Source: Massilia aurea
GTDB lineage: Bacteria; Pseudomonadota; Gammaproteobacteria; Burkholderiales; Burkholderiaceae_D
Assembly: GCF_024753205.1 (NCBI RefSeq)
Contig: NZ_JANUGZ010000002.1
Coordinates: 620,001 to 684,000 of the forward strand
Direction: 5' to 3'
Length of the DNA: 64,000 nucleotides
The position numbers and the translations under genes are program-made. Positions 56,167 through 64,000 of the stretch are shown here, one piece after another. Below the pieces are notes generated by a model. That model saw nothing but the letters and a program-made list of their open reading frames with translations. It was not told the DNA's origin and did not search any database. How positions within the stretch are numbered: the stretch's first letter is position 1; every line of letters begins with the position of its first letter.

Positions 56167-57069
56167 CTAACCGCGGGGATGGTGCTCGGTGTGCAGGCGC
56201 TTGAGGCGTTCGCGCGCCACGTGGGTATAGATCTGGGTGGTCGAGATATCGGCGTGACCCAGCAGCAGTTGCACCACGCGCAGGTCGGCGCCATGGTTGA
56301 GCAGGTGTGTGGCGAACGCGTGGCGCAGCGTGTGCGGCGACAGCGGTCCGGTGATGCCGGCCTTCTTTGCGTGCTTCTTGATCAGGATCCAGAACATCTG
56401 GCGCGTCATCGGGCCGCCCCGGCTGGTGACGAACAGGGCGTCGTCCATCTGGCCATTGAGGATGATGCCGCGCGCATCCTTCAGGTAGCGCTCGATCCAG
56501 CGCCGCGCCTCTTCGCCGAACGGCACCAGGCGCGTCTTGCTGCCCTTGCCCGTCACCCGCAGCACGCCATCGTTCAAGCTCACTTCGACCAGCTTCAGGG
56601 CCACCAGTTCCGACACCCGTAAACCGCTGGCATACATCAGCTCGAGCATCGTGCGTTCGCGCAGGCCCAGCGGCGTGGCCACGTCGGGCGCAGCGAGCAG
56701 CGCCTCGACCTGGCTTTCGTTCACCGTGTGCACGAAACGGGTCGGCTGGCGCGCCGAGGCCATCTTCAGGCACGGGTCGACGTCGATCCGGTTGCGGCGC
56801 AGCGCCAGGCCATAGAAACGCTTGAGCACCGACAGCCGGCGGTTAGCCGTGCTCGGGCGCGAGTCGGGATGGCGGTCGGCAAAATAGGCGGCCAGGTCGT
56901 CCGCGCCGACGGCCAGCAGGCCGCGCTCGGGCTGACGCGCGTGCAGCCAGGTGGCGAACAGGCGCATGTCGCGCCGGTAGGCGTCGAGCGAGTTCTTGGC
57001 CAGGCCCTGTTCCAGCCAGAGCGTGTCGCAGAACTCGTCGATCAGGGCCAGATCGACTGTTGTTGCCAT
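56167..57069 (-). CDS. xerD: Site-specific tyrosine recombinase XerD
   Basis: 300 aa, the usual length. N-terminal SAM-like domain (FCDTLWLEQGLAKNSLDAYR), catalytic domain with Arg in YASGLRVSELVAL, the H-x-x-R in SPHTLRHAFATHLLNHG, His in LLGHADISTTQIY and the nucleophile Tyr in QIYTHVARERL. With XerC it resolves chromosome dimers at dif. Its start overlaps the end of ogt by 28 bp, so translation is probably coupled. Confidence 0.95.
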   Translation of the reverse strand: MATTVDLALIDEFCDTLWLEQGLAKNSLDAYRRDMRLFATWLHARQPERGLLAVGADDLAAYFADRHPDSRPSTANRRLSVLKRFYGLALRRNRIDVDPCLKMASARQPTRFVHTVNESQVEALLAAPDVATPLGLRERTMLELMYASGLRVSELVALKLVEVSLNDGVLRVTGKGSKTRLVPFGEEARRWIERYLKDARGIILNGQMDDALFVTSRGGPMTRQMFWILIKKHAKKAGITGPLSPHTLRHAFATHLLNHGADLRVVQLLLGHADISTTQIYTHVARERLKRLHTEHHPRG

Positions 57070-57566
57070 GGGCTTGCGGTGGCGCCTTCGTGGCGCAGCA
57101 ACCAGCGTTTGACGGACAAATGGAAGCCGTTTTCGTCATCCTGGTTGGCAAAGCCGCCCAGGCCGCCGGTGGCGGTGACGCGATGGCACGGGATCACGAG
57201 CGGGAACCGGTTGGCGCCGCAGGCCTGGCCGACGGCGCGCGGGGCCGAGCCAATCACGCGCGCCACGTGCCCGTAGGTGTGCACGGCGCCACGCGGGATC
57301 GCGTGGATGTGCTGCCAGACCTTGCGCTGGAATTCGGTGCCGGCTTCCAGCAGCGGCAGGTCAAACACGAAATCAGGATCCTGCAGATAACGCGCAACCT
57401 GCTGCGCGGCCCGGTCGGCAAGCACGCTGTCGGCGCTTTTTTCGGCAAACGATGGCGGCAGGTAGACCAGCTCGCATACCTTGTCGTCGGCCGTGCGAAT
57501 GCCCAGCGCGCCAAAGGGCGCCGGTACGATGGCGTTGAACAACAGGGAGGCGCGATCTGGCTTCAT
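57042..57566 (-). CDS. ogt: Methylated-DNA--[protein]-cysteine S-methyltransferase
   Basis: 174 aa with the start at ATG 57566. The active-site PCHR motif (PLVIPCHRVTATGGLGGF, Cys near residue 127) and the upstream helix-turn-helix (GTEFQRKVWQHIHAIPRG) are intact. It removes alkyl groups from O6-guanine by self-alkylation. It overlaps xerD at its 3' end. Confidence 0.93.
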   Translation of the reverse strand: MKPDRASLLFNAIVPAPFGALGIRTADDKVCELVYLPPSFAEKSADSVLADRAAQQVARYLQDPDFVFDLPLLEAGTEFQRKVWQHIHAIPRGAVHTYGHVARVIGSAPRAVGQACGANRFPLVIPCHRVTATGGLGGFANQDDENGFHLSVKRWLLRHEGATASPWQQQSIWP

Positions 57567-57681
57567 GGCGACGGTTGGCAGTGCGCGGCAACGGGACCAT
57601 CCCGCTGACAGGCACTCCGGCATCTTACCCGCCGCAGCGCGTGTGCGGCCAGTCGTTTGGCATCAGGAAATAAAAAACAGG

Positions 57682-57710
57682 CAAAAAAAAAGCGCACCAT
57701 CTGGTGCGCT
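57682..57710 (-). terminator. Strong Rho-independent terminator
   Basis: Perfect 9-bp stem AGCGCACCA / TGGTGCGCT with a 2-base loop, followed on the minus strand by nine T. There is no protein gene within 270 bp upstream on that strand, so it probably ends the small RNA proposed at 57685-57890. Confidence 0.8.
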
Positions 57711-57890
57711 CCAATTCGGGTCACGTTCCCGGTCGTTTGGCAGTGCCAACGACTTCTGTAAAACGTGGTGTCTCCTCGAATATTCTCCGGTACGAGTACC
57801 GTTCTTATAGCAATGCTCCCCCAAAACCTGTACTGCTTGTTGCTGGCCCTGCACCGCACCACTTCAGTGCGTATGAGCGCCATGATAACG
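57685..57890 (-). ncRNA. Candidate small RNA of about 205 nt
   Basis: A sigma-70-like promoter (TTGTGA at 57921-57926, 18-bp spacer, TATAAG at 57897-57902) points into a stretch without a convincing protein. The transcript would fold into at least two further hairpins (CGGTAC/GTACCG at 57788-57801; TGGCA/TGCCA around 57737-57748) and end at the strong terminator at 57682-57710. Minus-strand reading frames here have unnatural composition. I do not recognise it as 6S, tmRNA or 4.5S RNA. Confidence 0.5.
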
Positions 57891-57896
57891 CAAATG

Positions 57897-57926
57897 CTTA
57901 TAGAAAATGTATCTTTTAGGTCACAA
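57897..57926 (-). promoter_or_regulatory. Putative sigma-70 promoter of the small RNA
   Basis: TTGTGA, 18 bp, TATAAG on the minus strand. The match is 4 of 6 for the -35 and 5 of 6 for the -10. It lies in an AT-rich stretch between dctP and the terminator. Confidence 0.45.
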
Positions 57927-57982
57927 AAACAGAAAATTGTTTTACTTATAAACAAAATGCCTTGGTGACCAGGAACTGGCGC

Positions 57983-58984
57983 TTACCGTGCAACTTCGCG
58001 CAGGATAGCATGCACGGTCTCCTTGCCGATCCTGTTTTCCATCTGGCCGTACACCGGCTGCAATGCGCGACGCCATTCGGCCTGCTGGGCCGGATTGAGC
58101 GTATGGATCACGGTCGTGCCGGCCCGCCGGATTTTTTCCATCGATTCGTCGTTGGCGCGCTGGGCGATCTGCTTTTCGTACACGGTCGCTTCGCGCATCG
58201 CCCGCGCCAGAATTGTGCGGGTCGCTGCCGGCAAGCCATCCCAGAATTTCTTGTTGACGATCACGGCGTAACCCAGGTAACCGTGGTTCGACACGGTCAG
58301 GTGTTTCTGCGTTTCGTGCATGCGCTGCGTGTACATGTTCGACGGCGTGTTTTCCGTGCCTTCGACCACGCCATCGCGCAGCGCCGGGGCGGCTTCGGAA
58401 AACGCCAGCACCATCGGCTGCGCACCCAGCGCACGCATCTGCGCGTCGAGCACCATGGAGGCCTGGATACGCATGCGCACGCCGTCGAAATCCTTCAGCG
58501 CGACCAGCGGCTGGTTGGCCGACATGATCTTGAAACCGTTGTCCCAGAACGCCAGGCCGGTGATGCCCTTCGGTTCGAGCTTGCGCAGCAGCTCGCGCCC
58601 GATGCGCCCTTCCGTCACCTTGTACAGCGCCGCCTTGTCCGGAAAAATATAGGGCAAGTCGAACGCTTCGAATTCGCGCACGCCCAGCGGCGAAAACTTG
58701 GCCAGCGACGGCGCCAGCATCTGCACGGCGCCCAGTTGCAGCGCCTCGAGCTCTTCGCGGTCCTTGTACAACTGGCTGTTTGGATAGACTTCCACCCTGA
58801 CCTGGCCGCGCGTCATTTGCTCGGCCAGCGCCTTGAACCGCTCGGCGGCGCGGCCCTTGGGCGTATCCGGCGCCACCACGTGACTGAACTTGATCACGAT
58901 CGGCCCTTGCGCCCAGGCATTCATGCTGGCGGCTGCGGCCAACGCGGCACACAGCGCGCGCACGGCCAGGAGATTGAGTTGCAT
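57983..58984 (-). CDS. dctP: TRAP transporter substrate-binding protein, DctP family
   Basis: 333 aa. A signal peptide (ALCAALAAAASMNAWAQ) is followed by the DctP fold: IVIKFSHVVAPDTPKGRAAE, GRVRVEVYPNSQLY-like YPNSQLYKDREELEAL, FDLPYIFPDK, the ligand-contact region GLAFWDNGFK and DGVRMRIQAS with the conserved Arg. It should bind C4-dicarboxylates or related acids in the periplasm. The dctQ and dctM membrane genes are not adjacent. It is divergent from a DctS-like kinase, which probably regulates it. Confidence 0.93.
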   Translation of the reverse strand: MQLNLLAVRALCAALAAAASMNAWAQGPIVIKFSHVVAPDTPKGRAAERFKALAEQMTRGQVRVEVYPNSQLYKDREELEALQLGAVQMLAPSLAKFSPLGVREFEAFDLPYIFPDKAALYKVTEGRIGRELLRKLEPKGITGLAFWDNGFKIMSANQPLVALKDFDGVRMRIQASMVLDAQMRALGAQPMVLAFSEAAPALRDGVVEGTENTPSNMYTQRMHETQKHLTVSNHGYLGYAVIVNKKFWDGLPAATRTILARAMREATVYEKQIAQRANDESMEKIRRAGTTVIHTLNPAQQAEWRRALQPVYGQMENRIGKETVHAILREVAR

Positions 58985-59092
58985 GACGGTTCGATTCTTC
59001 CTGATGAAACGTTACACTGGCGGATGCCGCATTGCCCGCCATCGCGGCGATGCCGCGATGCGCCCGACAGTGTAACCAAAACAGGACCTTGC

Positions 59093-61126
59093 ATGAAATT
59101 TCCATTCATCCAGCCCGGGGCGACAGACGATCTGGACGCCGAGCCCGAGCCGCGCGCGCGCTCGCGCGGCTGGCGCTTCCTGCGCTGGATGGTGCCGATC
59201 CTGCTGGTCCTGCTGTTTTTGGCCGTGCTGATCTGGCTGCCATGGCAGGCGCGCCAGATGGAAAGCAACGATCGGCAAGAGCAATTGATTGCCGATACGC
59301 TGTGGGTCGAGCAGACGCTGCGCTTCGAACTGGCGCGCAGCGAGGAAGCACTGGCTGCGCTCGGCGCCGACCTCGTCGTCGCGCCGCTGCCGCCGGCCAA
59401 GCTGACAGCGCGCTTCCGCCAGATGTTCACCAATGGCCCCGAACTGGTGCGCGTGGTCTGGAGCGATGCCGACGGCGTTCAGCAAGCCATTTACGGCAGC
59501 GACCTGCCTGCCGCCGGCCTGCCCGCGGCCACCGTACTGGCCGGCGAAATGGCGCGCTCGATCCGGCGCGGCCGCTACAGCGTGCCGTATGGCGCCACGG
59601 CCTCCACCCACGGCGTGATCGATTACTACCTGCCACTGTTTCGCGGCGGTCAGTTCGCCGGCAGTCTGGTGGCGACCTACAGCCTGCAGGTGCTGCTGGA
59701 TGAAACGGTGCCGTGGTGGTTCGCGCAGGACAATGCGCTGACGCTGCTCGACCGCAACGAGCTACCAGTGGCGCGCCGCGCATCGGGCGGCCCGGGCCGC
59801 AACGTCTACACCCACCAGCGCGAGCTCGACCTGCCCGGCGCCCAACTGGTGCTGTCGACCAATAGCGTCAAGCGCGCGCCGCAATTGCTGCCCAATCTGC
59901 TGGTCGGCTCGGTGATCGTGCTGGCGCTTGGCTTGTTGATGAGTCTGGCGGCGCTGTGGCGCCACATCTCGCGCACACTGGCGGCCGAAGCTGCGCTACG
60001 CCAGCAGATGGCGTTTCGCACGGCGATGGAAAACTCGCTGATCACGGGCTTGCGCGCGCGCGACCTCGAAGGCCGCGTCACGTACGTCAACCGCGCCTTT
60101 TGCCAGATCGTCGGCCTGTCGCAGGAAGAATTGATTGGCAAGAAGCCGCCGATGGCGTACTGGGCGCCGGAAGCGATGGCCGAATACGAAGACCGCTTCC
60201 AGGGCATCCTGTCGGGCAAGGTCACGCCGCAGTTCGAGACCGTGTTCCAGCGGCCCGACGAAGTGCGCGTGCCGGTGCTGGTGTTCGAGTCGCCGCTGGT
60301 CGATGTCGACGGGCGCCATACCGGCTGGATGAGCTCGGTGCTCGACATCACCGACCGCAAGCGCGTCGAAGAACTCAACCGCCAGCAGGAAGAAAAGCTG
60401 CAGGCCAGCGCGCGCCTGGCCACGATGGGCGAGCTGTCGTCGATGCTGGCGCACGAACTGAACCAGCCGCTGGCCGCCATCTCGAGCTATACCGTTGGCG
60501 CGCTGAACATGCTTGACCGCGCCGCCGGCGCCGGCCAGGAAGTCAAGCCGGGCATGCTGCGCCACGCACTGGAACAGGCGCGCCAGCAAGCTCAGCGCGC
60601 CGGCCACATCATCCGCAGCGTGCACGAGTTCGTCAAGAAACGGGAACCGCTGCGCCAGGAACTGACGATCCGCAGCGTCATTGCCAGCGTGCACGCGCTG
60701 ATCGAATTGCAGGCACGCCAGGCCGGCGTCGTGCTGCGCGTGCACTTGCCGCCGGGCTTGCCATCAGTGCTGGCCGACCGCGTGCTGCTCGAGCAGGTGC
60801 TGCTGAACCTCACGCGCAACGGCATCCAGGCCATGCAGGACACCGTGCCGGACCAGCGCGTGCTGCGCATCGAGGCAGCGCACATCGACGACCAGGTGGC
60901 TGTCTCGGTGATCGACCGCGGCCACGGCATTTCGGCCGAAGTGGCCGAGCGGCTGTATTCGCCGTTCTATTCGACCAAGGCCGAGGGCATGGGCATGGGG
61001 CTGTCGATTTGCCGCACGGCGATCGAGTTCCATGGCGGCACGCTGAGCCACGCGCCGTACCCGCCCGGGGGCACCGTGTTCACATTTTCGCTGCCGGCGC
61101 AGGCGGCAAGCCGGGCGGTCGGCTAG
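59093..61126 (+). CDS. DctS/DctB-like membrane sensor histidine kinase
   Basis: 677 aa with the start at ATG 59093, chosen for CAGGA upstream and because the first transmembrane helix (MVPILLVLLFLAVLIWLPW) follows; the open frame extends far upstream in shadow sequence. A periplasmic sensor domain (about 50-265) lies between that helix and a second one (VGSVIVLALGLLMSLAAL, near 275-292). Then a PAS domain (about 310-420), a HisKA domain with MLAHELNQPLAAIS (His near 454) and HATPase_c (LNLTRNGIQAM, VIDRGHGIS, GMGMGLSICRT). It would sense dicarboxylates and drive the TRAP system; divergent from dctP and followed by its regulator. Confidence 0.9.
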   Translation: MKFPFIQPGATDDLDAEPEPRARSRGWRFLRWMVPILLVLLFLAVLIWLPWQARQMESNDRQEQLIADTLWVEQTLRFELARSEEALAALGADLVVAPLPPAKLTARFRQMFTNGPELVRVVWSDADGVQQAIYGSDLPAAGLPAATVLAGEMARSIRRGRYSVPYGATASTHGVIDYYLPLFRGGQFAGSLVATYSLQVLLDETVPWWFAQDNALTLLDRNELPVARRASGGPGRNVYTHQRELDLPGAQLVLSTNSVKRAPQLLPNLLVGSVIVLALGLLMSLAALWRHISRTLAAEAALRQQMAFRTAMENSLITGLRARDLEGRVTYVNRAFCQIVGLSQEELIGKKPPMAYWAPEAMAEYEDRFQGILSGKVTPQFETVFQRPDEVRVPVLVFESPLVDVDGRHTGWMSSVLDITDRKRVEELNRQQEEKLQASARLATMGELSSMLAHELNQPLAAISSYTVGALNMLDRAAGAGQEVKPGMLRHALEQARQQAQRAGHIIRSVHEFVKKREPLRQELTIRSVIASVHALIELQARQAGVVLRVHLPPGLPSVLADRVLLEQVLLNLTRNGIQAMQDTVPDQRVLRIEAAHIDDQVAVSVIDRGHGISAEVAERLYSPFYSTKAEGMGMGLSICRTAIEFHGGTLSHAPYPPGGTVFTFSLPAQAASRAVG

Positions 61127-61167
61127 AATCGCGTGCGGCGCCCTGCCCGACTATTACGGAGACCCCC

Positions 61168-61749
61168 ATGCTGCACATCGTCGACGACGAAGAAGTCATA
61201 CGCGATTCGCTCGCCTGGCTGGCGCAATCGCGCGGCCTCAACGCGCGCAGCTATCCCGGCGGCCAGGAATTTCTCGACGTCATCAAGGACCTCGACGTCA
61301 GCGGCGACTGCGTCCTGCTCGACGTGCGCATGCCGGGCATGAACGGCATTGCCGTGTTTGACCAGTTGATCGGCCGCGGCCTGCTGCCGCGCCTGCCGGT
61401 GATTTTTCTGACCGGCCACGGCGAGGTGCCAATGGCGGTCGACTCCCTCAAGCGCGGCGCTTTCGATTTCTTCGAGAAACCGTTCAACGACAATGTCTTG
61501 ATGGACCGCGTGGAAGAAGCGCTGGCCGCCTCGCGCAAGGCGGCCACCTCCGCTGCAGTGCAGGCGCGGCTGGCGACGCTGTCCACGCGTGAACGCGAGG
61601 TGCTCGACCTGATCCTGGCCGGCATGATGAACAAGGTCGTGGCCGACAAGCTCGGCATCAGCATGCGCACGGTCGAGGTGCACCGGGCCCATATCTTCGA
61701 CAAGATGCAGGTCAAGACGGCGGTTGAATTGGCCGGCCTGCTCAAGTAA
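61168..61749 (+). CDS. FixJ/DctR-like response regulator
   Basis: 193 aa with the start at ATG 61168 behind GGAG. Receiver domain with acidic pair DDEE (6-9), phospho-acceptor Asp52 (LLDVRMPGMNG), Thr of FLTGHG and Lys of FFEKPF. A LuxR/FixJ-type HTH follows (STREREVLDLILAGMMNKVV, then SMRTVEVHRAHIFDKM). It lies about 40 bp behind the kinase, the order of the DctS-DctR pair that activates TRAP dct genes. Confidence 0.93.
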   Translation: MLHIVDDEEVIRDSLAWLAQSRGLNARSYPGGQEFLDVIKDLDVSGDCVLLDVRMPGMNGIAVFDQLIGRGLLPRLPVIFLTGHGEVPMAVDSLKRGAFDFFEKPFNDNVLMDRVEEALAASRKAATSAAVQARLATLSTREREVLDLILAGMMNKVVADKLGISMRTVEVHRAHIFDKMQVKTAVELAGLLK

Positions 61750-61831
61750 CTACCGGCGGCGCGCTCGCGCTGTCTTCACACTGTCTTCATTTCCTGCGCG
61801 TCGAGGGTCTGAAGGGTGCGCAACAGCCTTG

Positions 61832-61839
61832 TAAAATAA
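61832..61839. repeat. Target-site duplication of the IS1595-family element, left
   Basis: TAAAATAA, identical to 62909-62916 on the other side of the element. Confidence 0.85.
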
Positions 61840-62908
61840 GGCGCAGTCAGCATTATCTGTTGATGAAGCTGATAGCAATGCGGAGCAATTGTTCCGGCGA
61901 AATGATCCGCTGACCATCCAGCGCCCAGCTCCAGCCCAGGTAATTGGGCAGGTAGCGCGACGCCACGCCATGAAAGCCCTGTAACCAGGCCTTGAAGCGA
62001 TGGTGGTAAGCGTTCACGTTCTGCACATGGATGGCAAGGCTGCCCAGACGCCTCACACGCACACTTGCGCGCACATTGACCGTCTCGTGCGCGATCCTGT
62101 GCTTGCGTGCAAAAGCGCGGTACGCGGCATGGCTGTCACTGACCAGCAACGCCTGCCTGTTGAGCCTGGGCAGCAAGTCACGAGCGAGTTGCGCAGCGGT
62201 GAGTGCGCCGCGACCCGTGACGGCGTCGACCGTGCGTCCCTCGCGGTCGCGCGCGACCAGGATGCAGTCGAGTTCGCTGGAAATGCCCCGTTTGACCGCA
62301 TGGCCGCCACGGTGGCGCGGTGGCCGATCGAGCGTGCGCGAACCCTTTTGTGATTCAAGCAGGAATGTTTCGTCAGCCTCGACGATGCCGTTGAGGACTG
62401 CGGGCCGGTCGAGCTTGACCCAATGCAGGAAGCGGTGGCGCCAGCGAAAGGCGGTGTTGCGGTGTACGCCGACCCGATCTGCGGCCTTGCGGACGGGGAG
62501 TGAATCGAGCATCACCTGCGAATACGCGAGCCATTTGGCCTTGAGCCTGAGCCGTGCCAGCGGCGTTCCGGTCAGGTCGTTGAAGGTGCGGCCGCAGGCA
62601 CAGCAGCGGTAGCGCTGCAAATCATTCGCGAACCCGTGCCGGTAGCAGCGTTCGTTGCCGCATCTGGGGCAGCAGCGGCTTGGCGCTCTGACCTCGCTGA
62701 TGAGCGCGACTACCTGATCGAGCCCGGCTGCAGGATACAGGGCATCAAGCAATTGCCGGCGCTGGGGTTGGTTCAGCGAAGGCAGTTTTGCAAACCAGCC
62801 CTTGAAACGTGGCGCTTTCATGATCGACTCCTGACGCTGAGGACAGGGGTTGGACCACTGGACTGATCATCAGTTCAAAGCGAGTCTCTATTTAACGTTG
62901 ACTGCGCC
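61840..62908 (-). mobile_element. IS1595-family insertion sequence, complete
   Basis: 1069 bp. The ends are inverted repeats GGCGCAGTCAGCATTATCTG (left) and GGCGCAGTCAACGTTAAATA (right, complement), identical over the first ten bases. A single transposase gene is inside. The perfect 8-bp duplication TAAAATAA on both sides, the size expected for IS1595, shows a simple and probably recent transposition. Confidence 0.88.
61853..62821 (-). CDS. IS1595-family transposase
   Basis: 322 aa. N-terminal zinc-ribbon with CPRCGNERCYRHG and RYRCCACGRTF, a helix-turn-helix (RKAADRVGVHRNTAFRWRHR), then the DDE/ISXO2-type catalytic domain: GIVEADETFLLES (first D/E), ALLVSDSHAAYRAF (second D) and HVQNVNAYHHRFKAWL near the C-terminus with the conserved His/Asn region. 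Length and motifs are intact, so the element may be active. Confidence 0.93.
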   Translation of the reverse strand: MKAPRFKGWFAKLPSLNQPQRRQLLDALYPAAGLDQVVALISEVRAPSRCCPRCGNERCYRHGFANDLQRYRCCACGRTFNDLTGTPLARLRLKAKWLAYSQVMLDSLPVRKAADRVGVHRNTAFRWRHRFLHWVKLDRPAVLNGIVEADETFLLESQKGSRTLDRPPRHRGGHAVKRGISSELDCILVARDREGRTVDAVTGRGALTAAQLARDLLPRLNRQALLVSDSHAAYRAFARKHRIAHETVNVRASVRVRRLGSLAIHVQNVNAYHHRFKAWLQGFHGVASRYLPNYLGWSWALDGQRIISPEQLLRIAISFINR

Positions 62909-62916
62909 TAAAATAA
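62909..62916. repeat. Target-site duplication of the IS1595-family element, right
   Basis: TAAAATAA, matching 61832-61839. Confidence 0.85.
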
Positions 62917-62974
62917 TGTCTGAACGCGCCGCGGCCAGGGCGCCGCGATGCACAGGCTTTTTCAGGAAACGCGC

Positions 62975-63355
62975 ATGAACGAAAAGACAGTTGCAGACAA
63001 GATGTTTCTACGCACAGCGACATCGATGCTCGTGCTCAATGGCCAAGCCAATCCAACCGTGACGGCGCAGCTGCCGGCCGACATCGTCAAACAAGGGAAC
63101 GGGCCGTTCGACGTCATCCTGATGTTTTGCCTGGGTCAGAACGACCTCGCGCATTACCTGCCGCTCGCCAAACAACAGTTAGGTGACACCGGCTCGCTCT
63201 GGATCGCGTACCTGAAGCAGACGGCCTCGAAGGCAACCGACATCAACCGTGATTCGATCAATGCCTATGCCAAGGAGCATGGCATCACCGGCGTGGCCAT
63301 GATTTCGATGGATGGTGACTGGTCGGCGCTGCGCCTGAAACGCATTGCAGTCTAG
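62975..63355 (+). CDS. DUF3052-like hypothetical protein
   Basis: 126 aa with the start at ATG 62975, behind AGGA; a longer start at 62948 is possible. The layout (KMFLRTATSMLVLNG, GPFDVILMFCLGQNDL, LGDTGSLWIAYLKQTA, MDGDWSALRLKRI) resembles the DUF3052 family, small soluble proteins without known function. The IS1595 element is inserted 60 bp upstream and may have changed its promoter. The stop overlaps the convergent queG by 4 bp. Confidence 0.7.
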   Translation: MNEKTVADKMFLRTATSMLVLNGQANPTVTAQLPADIVKQGNGPFDVILMFCLGQNDLAHYLPLAKQQLGDTGSLWIAYLKQTASKATDINRDSINAYAKEHGITGVAMISMDGDWSALRLKRIAV

Positions 63356-64000
63356 TTGGCCGAATCGGGCCCGGCGCCGTGGCGCACCAGCGCCCACGCC
63401 ACATGCTCGCGTACCAGCTCGGATGGATGCTCGGCCCGCGCTTGCAGCGCCGCGACGATGGCCGCATCGCCAGGCAACTGCTGCGCCGCATTGCCCAGCC
63501 CCACAGCCAGATTGCGCAACCAGCGCTCGTGTCCGATGCGCCGGATCGGACTGCCTTCCATGCGCCGGTTGAATTCGGCTTCTTCCCAGGCGAACAGGCC
63601 GATCAGGTCGCCCTCGCCCAGGCCGTTGCGCTCGTCGAAATCGGGCACCTGTGCCCGCTGCGCGAACTTGTTCCATGGGCATGCGACCTGGCAATCGTCG
63701 CAGCCGTAGATGCGGTTGCCGATCAGCGGGCGCAACTCTTCGGGGATGCTGCTTTTGAGCTCGATCGTCAGGTACGAGATGCAGCGCCGCGCGTCGAGCT
63801 TGCCCGGGCCCAGGATCGCGCCGGTCGGGCACATGTCGATGCAGGCCGTGCAGCCGCCGCAATGTTTGCCGGTGGGCGGGTCGACCGGCAGCGGCAGGTC
63901 GATCAGGATCTCGCCGATGAAGAAGGTCGAACCGGCCGCGCGCGACAGCAGCAGCGTGTGCTTGCCGCGCCAGCCCAGGCCGGCTTTTTCGGCCAGCGGC
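63352..64000 (-). CDS. queG: Epoxyqueuosine reductase (5' part outside window)
   Basis: The frame runs past the window edge. Visible are GLGWRGKHTLLLSRAAGSTF, FIGEILIDLPL, the first 4Fe-4S motif CGGCTACIDMCPTGAI and the second CDDCQVACPWNKFA, followed by a HEAT-like C-terminal region. This is QueG, the cobalamin-dependent enzyme that reduces epoxyqueuosine in tRNA to queuosine. All eight cluster cysteines are present. Confidence 0.95.
   Translation of the reverse strand, partial: PLAEKAGLGWRGKHTLLLSRAAGSTFFIGEILIDLPLPVDPPTGKHCGGCTACIDMCPTGAILGPGKLDARRCISYLTIELKSSIPEELRPLIGNRIYGCDDCQVACPWNKFAQRAQVPDFDERNGLGEGDLIGLFAWEEAEFNRRMEGSPIRRIGHERWLRNLAVGLGNAAQQLPGDAAIVAALQARAEHPSELVREHVAWALVRHGAGPDSAN

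Noticed and set aside
57563..57955. Minus-strand frame of 130 codons before ogt
   Set aside because: It runs through a strong terminator with nine T (Phe run) and lacks natural composition. A small RNA explains the region better.
57962..59092. Upstream extension of the sensor kinase frame
   Set aside because: These codons are antisense to dctP. The first transmembrane helix and ribosome site place the start at 59093.

Overview
The window looks like a chromosomal segment of an Oxalobacteraceae member (Massilia/Telluria-like, Burkholderiales). The GC-rich housekeeping genes read as betaproteobacterial: an rpsU-yqeY-dnaG-rpoD block, aroG, tsaD, plsY, xerD and queG. No 16S gene is present, so the genus is an inference from protein resemblance only.

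Layout. (1) 1-2800: the end of an RNase Z-like metallo-beta-lactamase gene, an unknown protein and a soluble histidine kinase. (2) 3098-38329: a two-partner secretion / contact-dependent inhibition (CDI) island read leftwards. It begins with cdiB/fhaC (36644-38329), then a 4834-residue CdiA/FhaB exoprotein (22122-36626) and its immunity gene. Downstream, in the same orientation, lie three start-less CdiA C-terminal cassettes (15666-20530, 9287-13219, 4504-7764), each with its own overlapping immunity gene, and a frameshifted FHA fragment (3098-4003). Between them are two paralogous small lipoproteins, toxin-tip remnants, an HTH-regulator remnant and two IS481-family elements, one whole and one broken. 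(3) 38541-39537: a secreted protein, a gene fragment and a CAU-anticodon tRNA. (4) 39650-57566: housekeeping genes, two endonuclease/exonuclease/phosphatase-fold proteins, a PAS-GGDEF-EAL protein, xerD and ogt. (5) 57680-61749: a candidate small RNA, an orphan TRAP-type dctP and a divergent DctS/DctR-like two-component system. (6) 61840-64000: a complete IS1595-family element with a perfect 8-bp target duplication, a DUF3052-like gene and the 3' part of queG.

The most interesting system is the toxin-cassette array behind cdiA. Two cassettes share about 3.4-3.8 kb of almost identical sequence with the expressed cdiA, in direct orientation. Their toxin tips diverge abruptly just after a short conserved GANS-coding junction (13 identical bases at three sites and a degenerate fourth copy). 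Recombination through the long repeats would place a different toxin tip and its cognate immunity gene onto the full-length, promoter-bearing cdiA. A third cassette comes from a different, VENN-type CdiA lineage and carries a recognisable nuclease tip and a YezG-type immunity protein. The tips and immunity genes are AT-rich compared with the surrounding GC-rich FHA sequence, as expected for exchanged modules.
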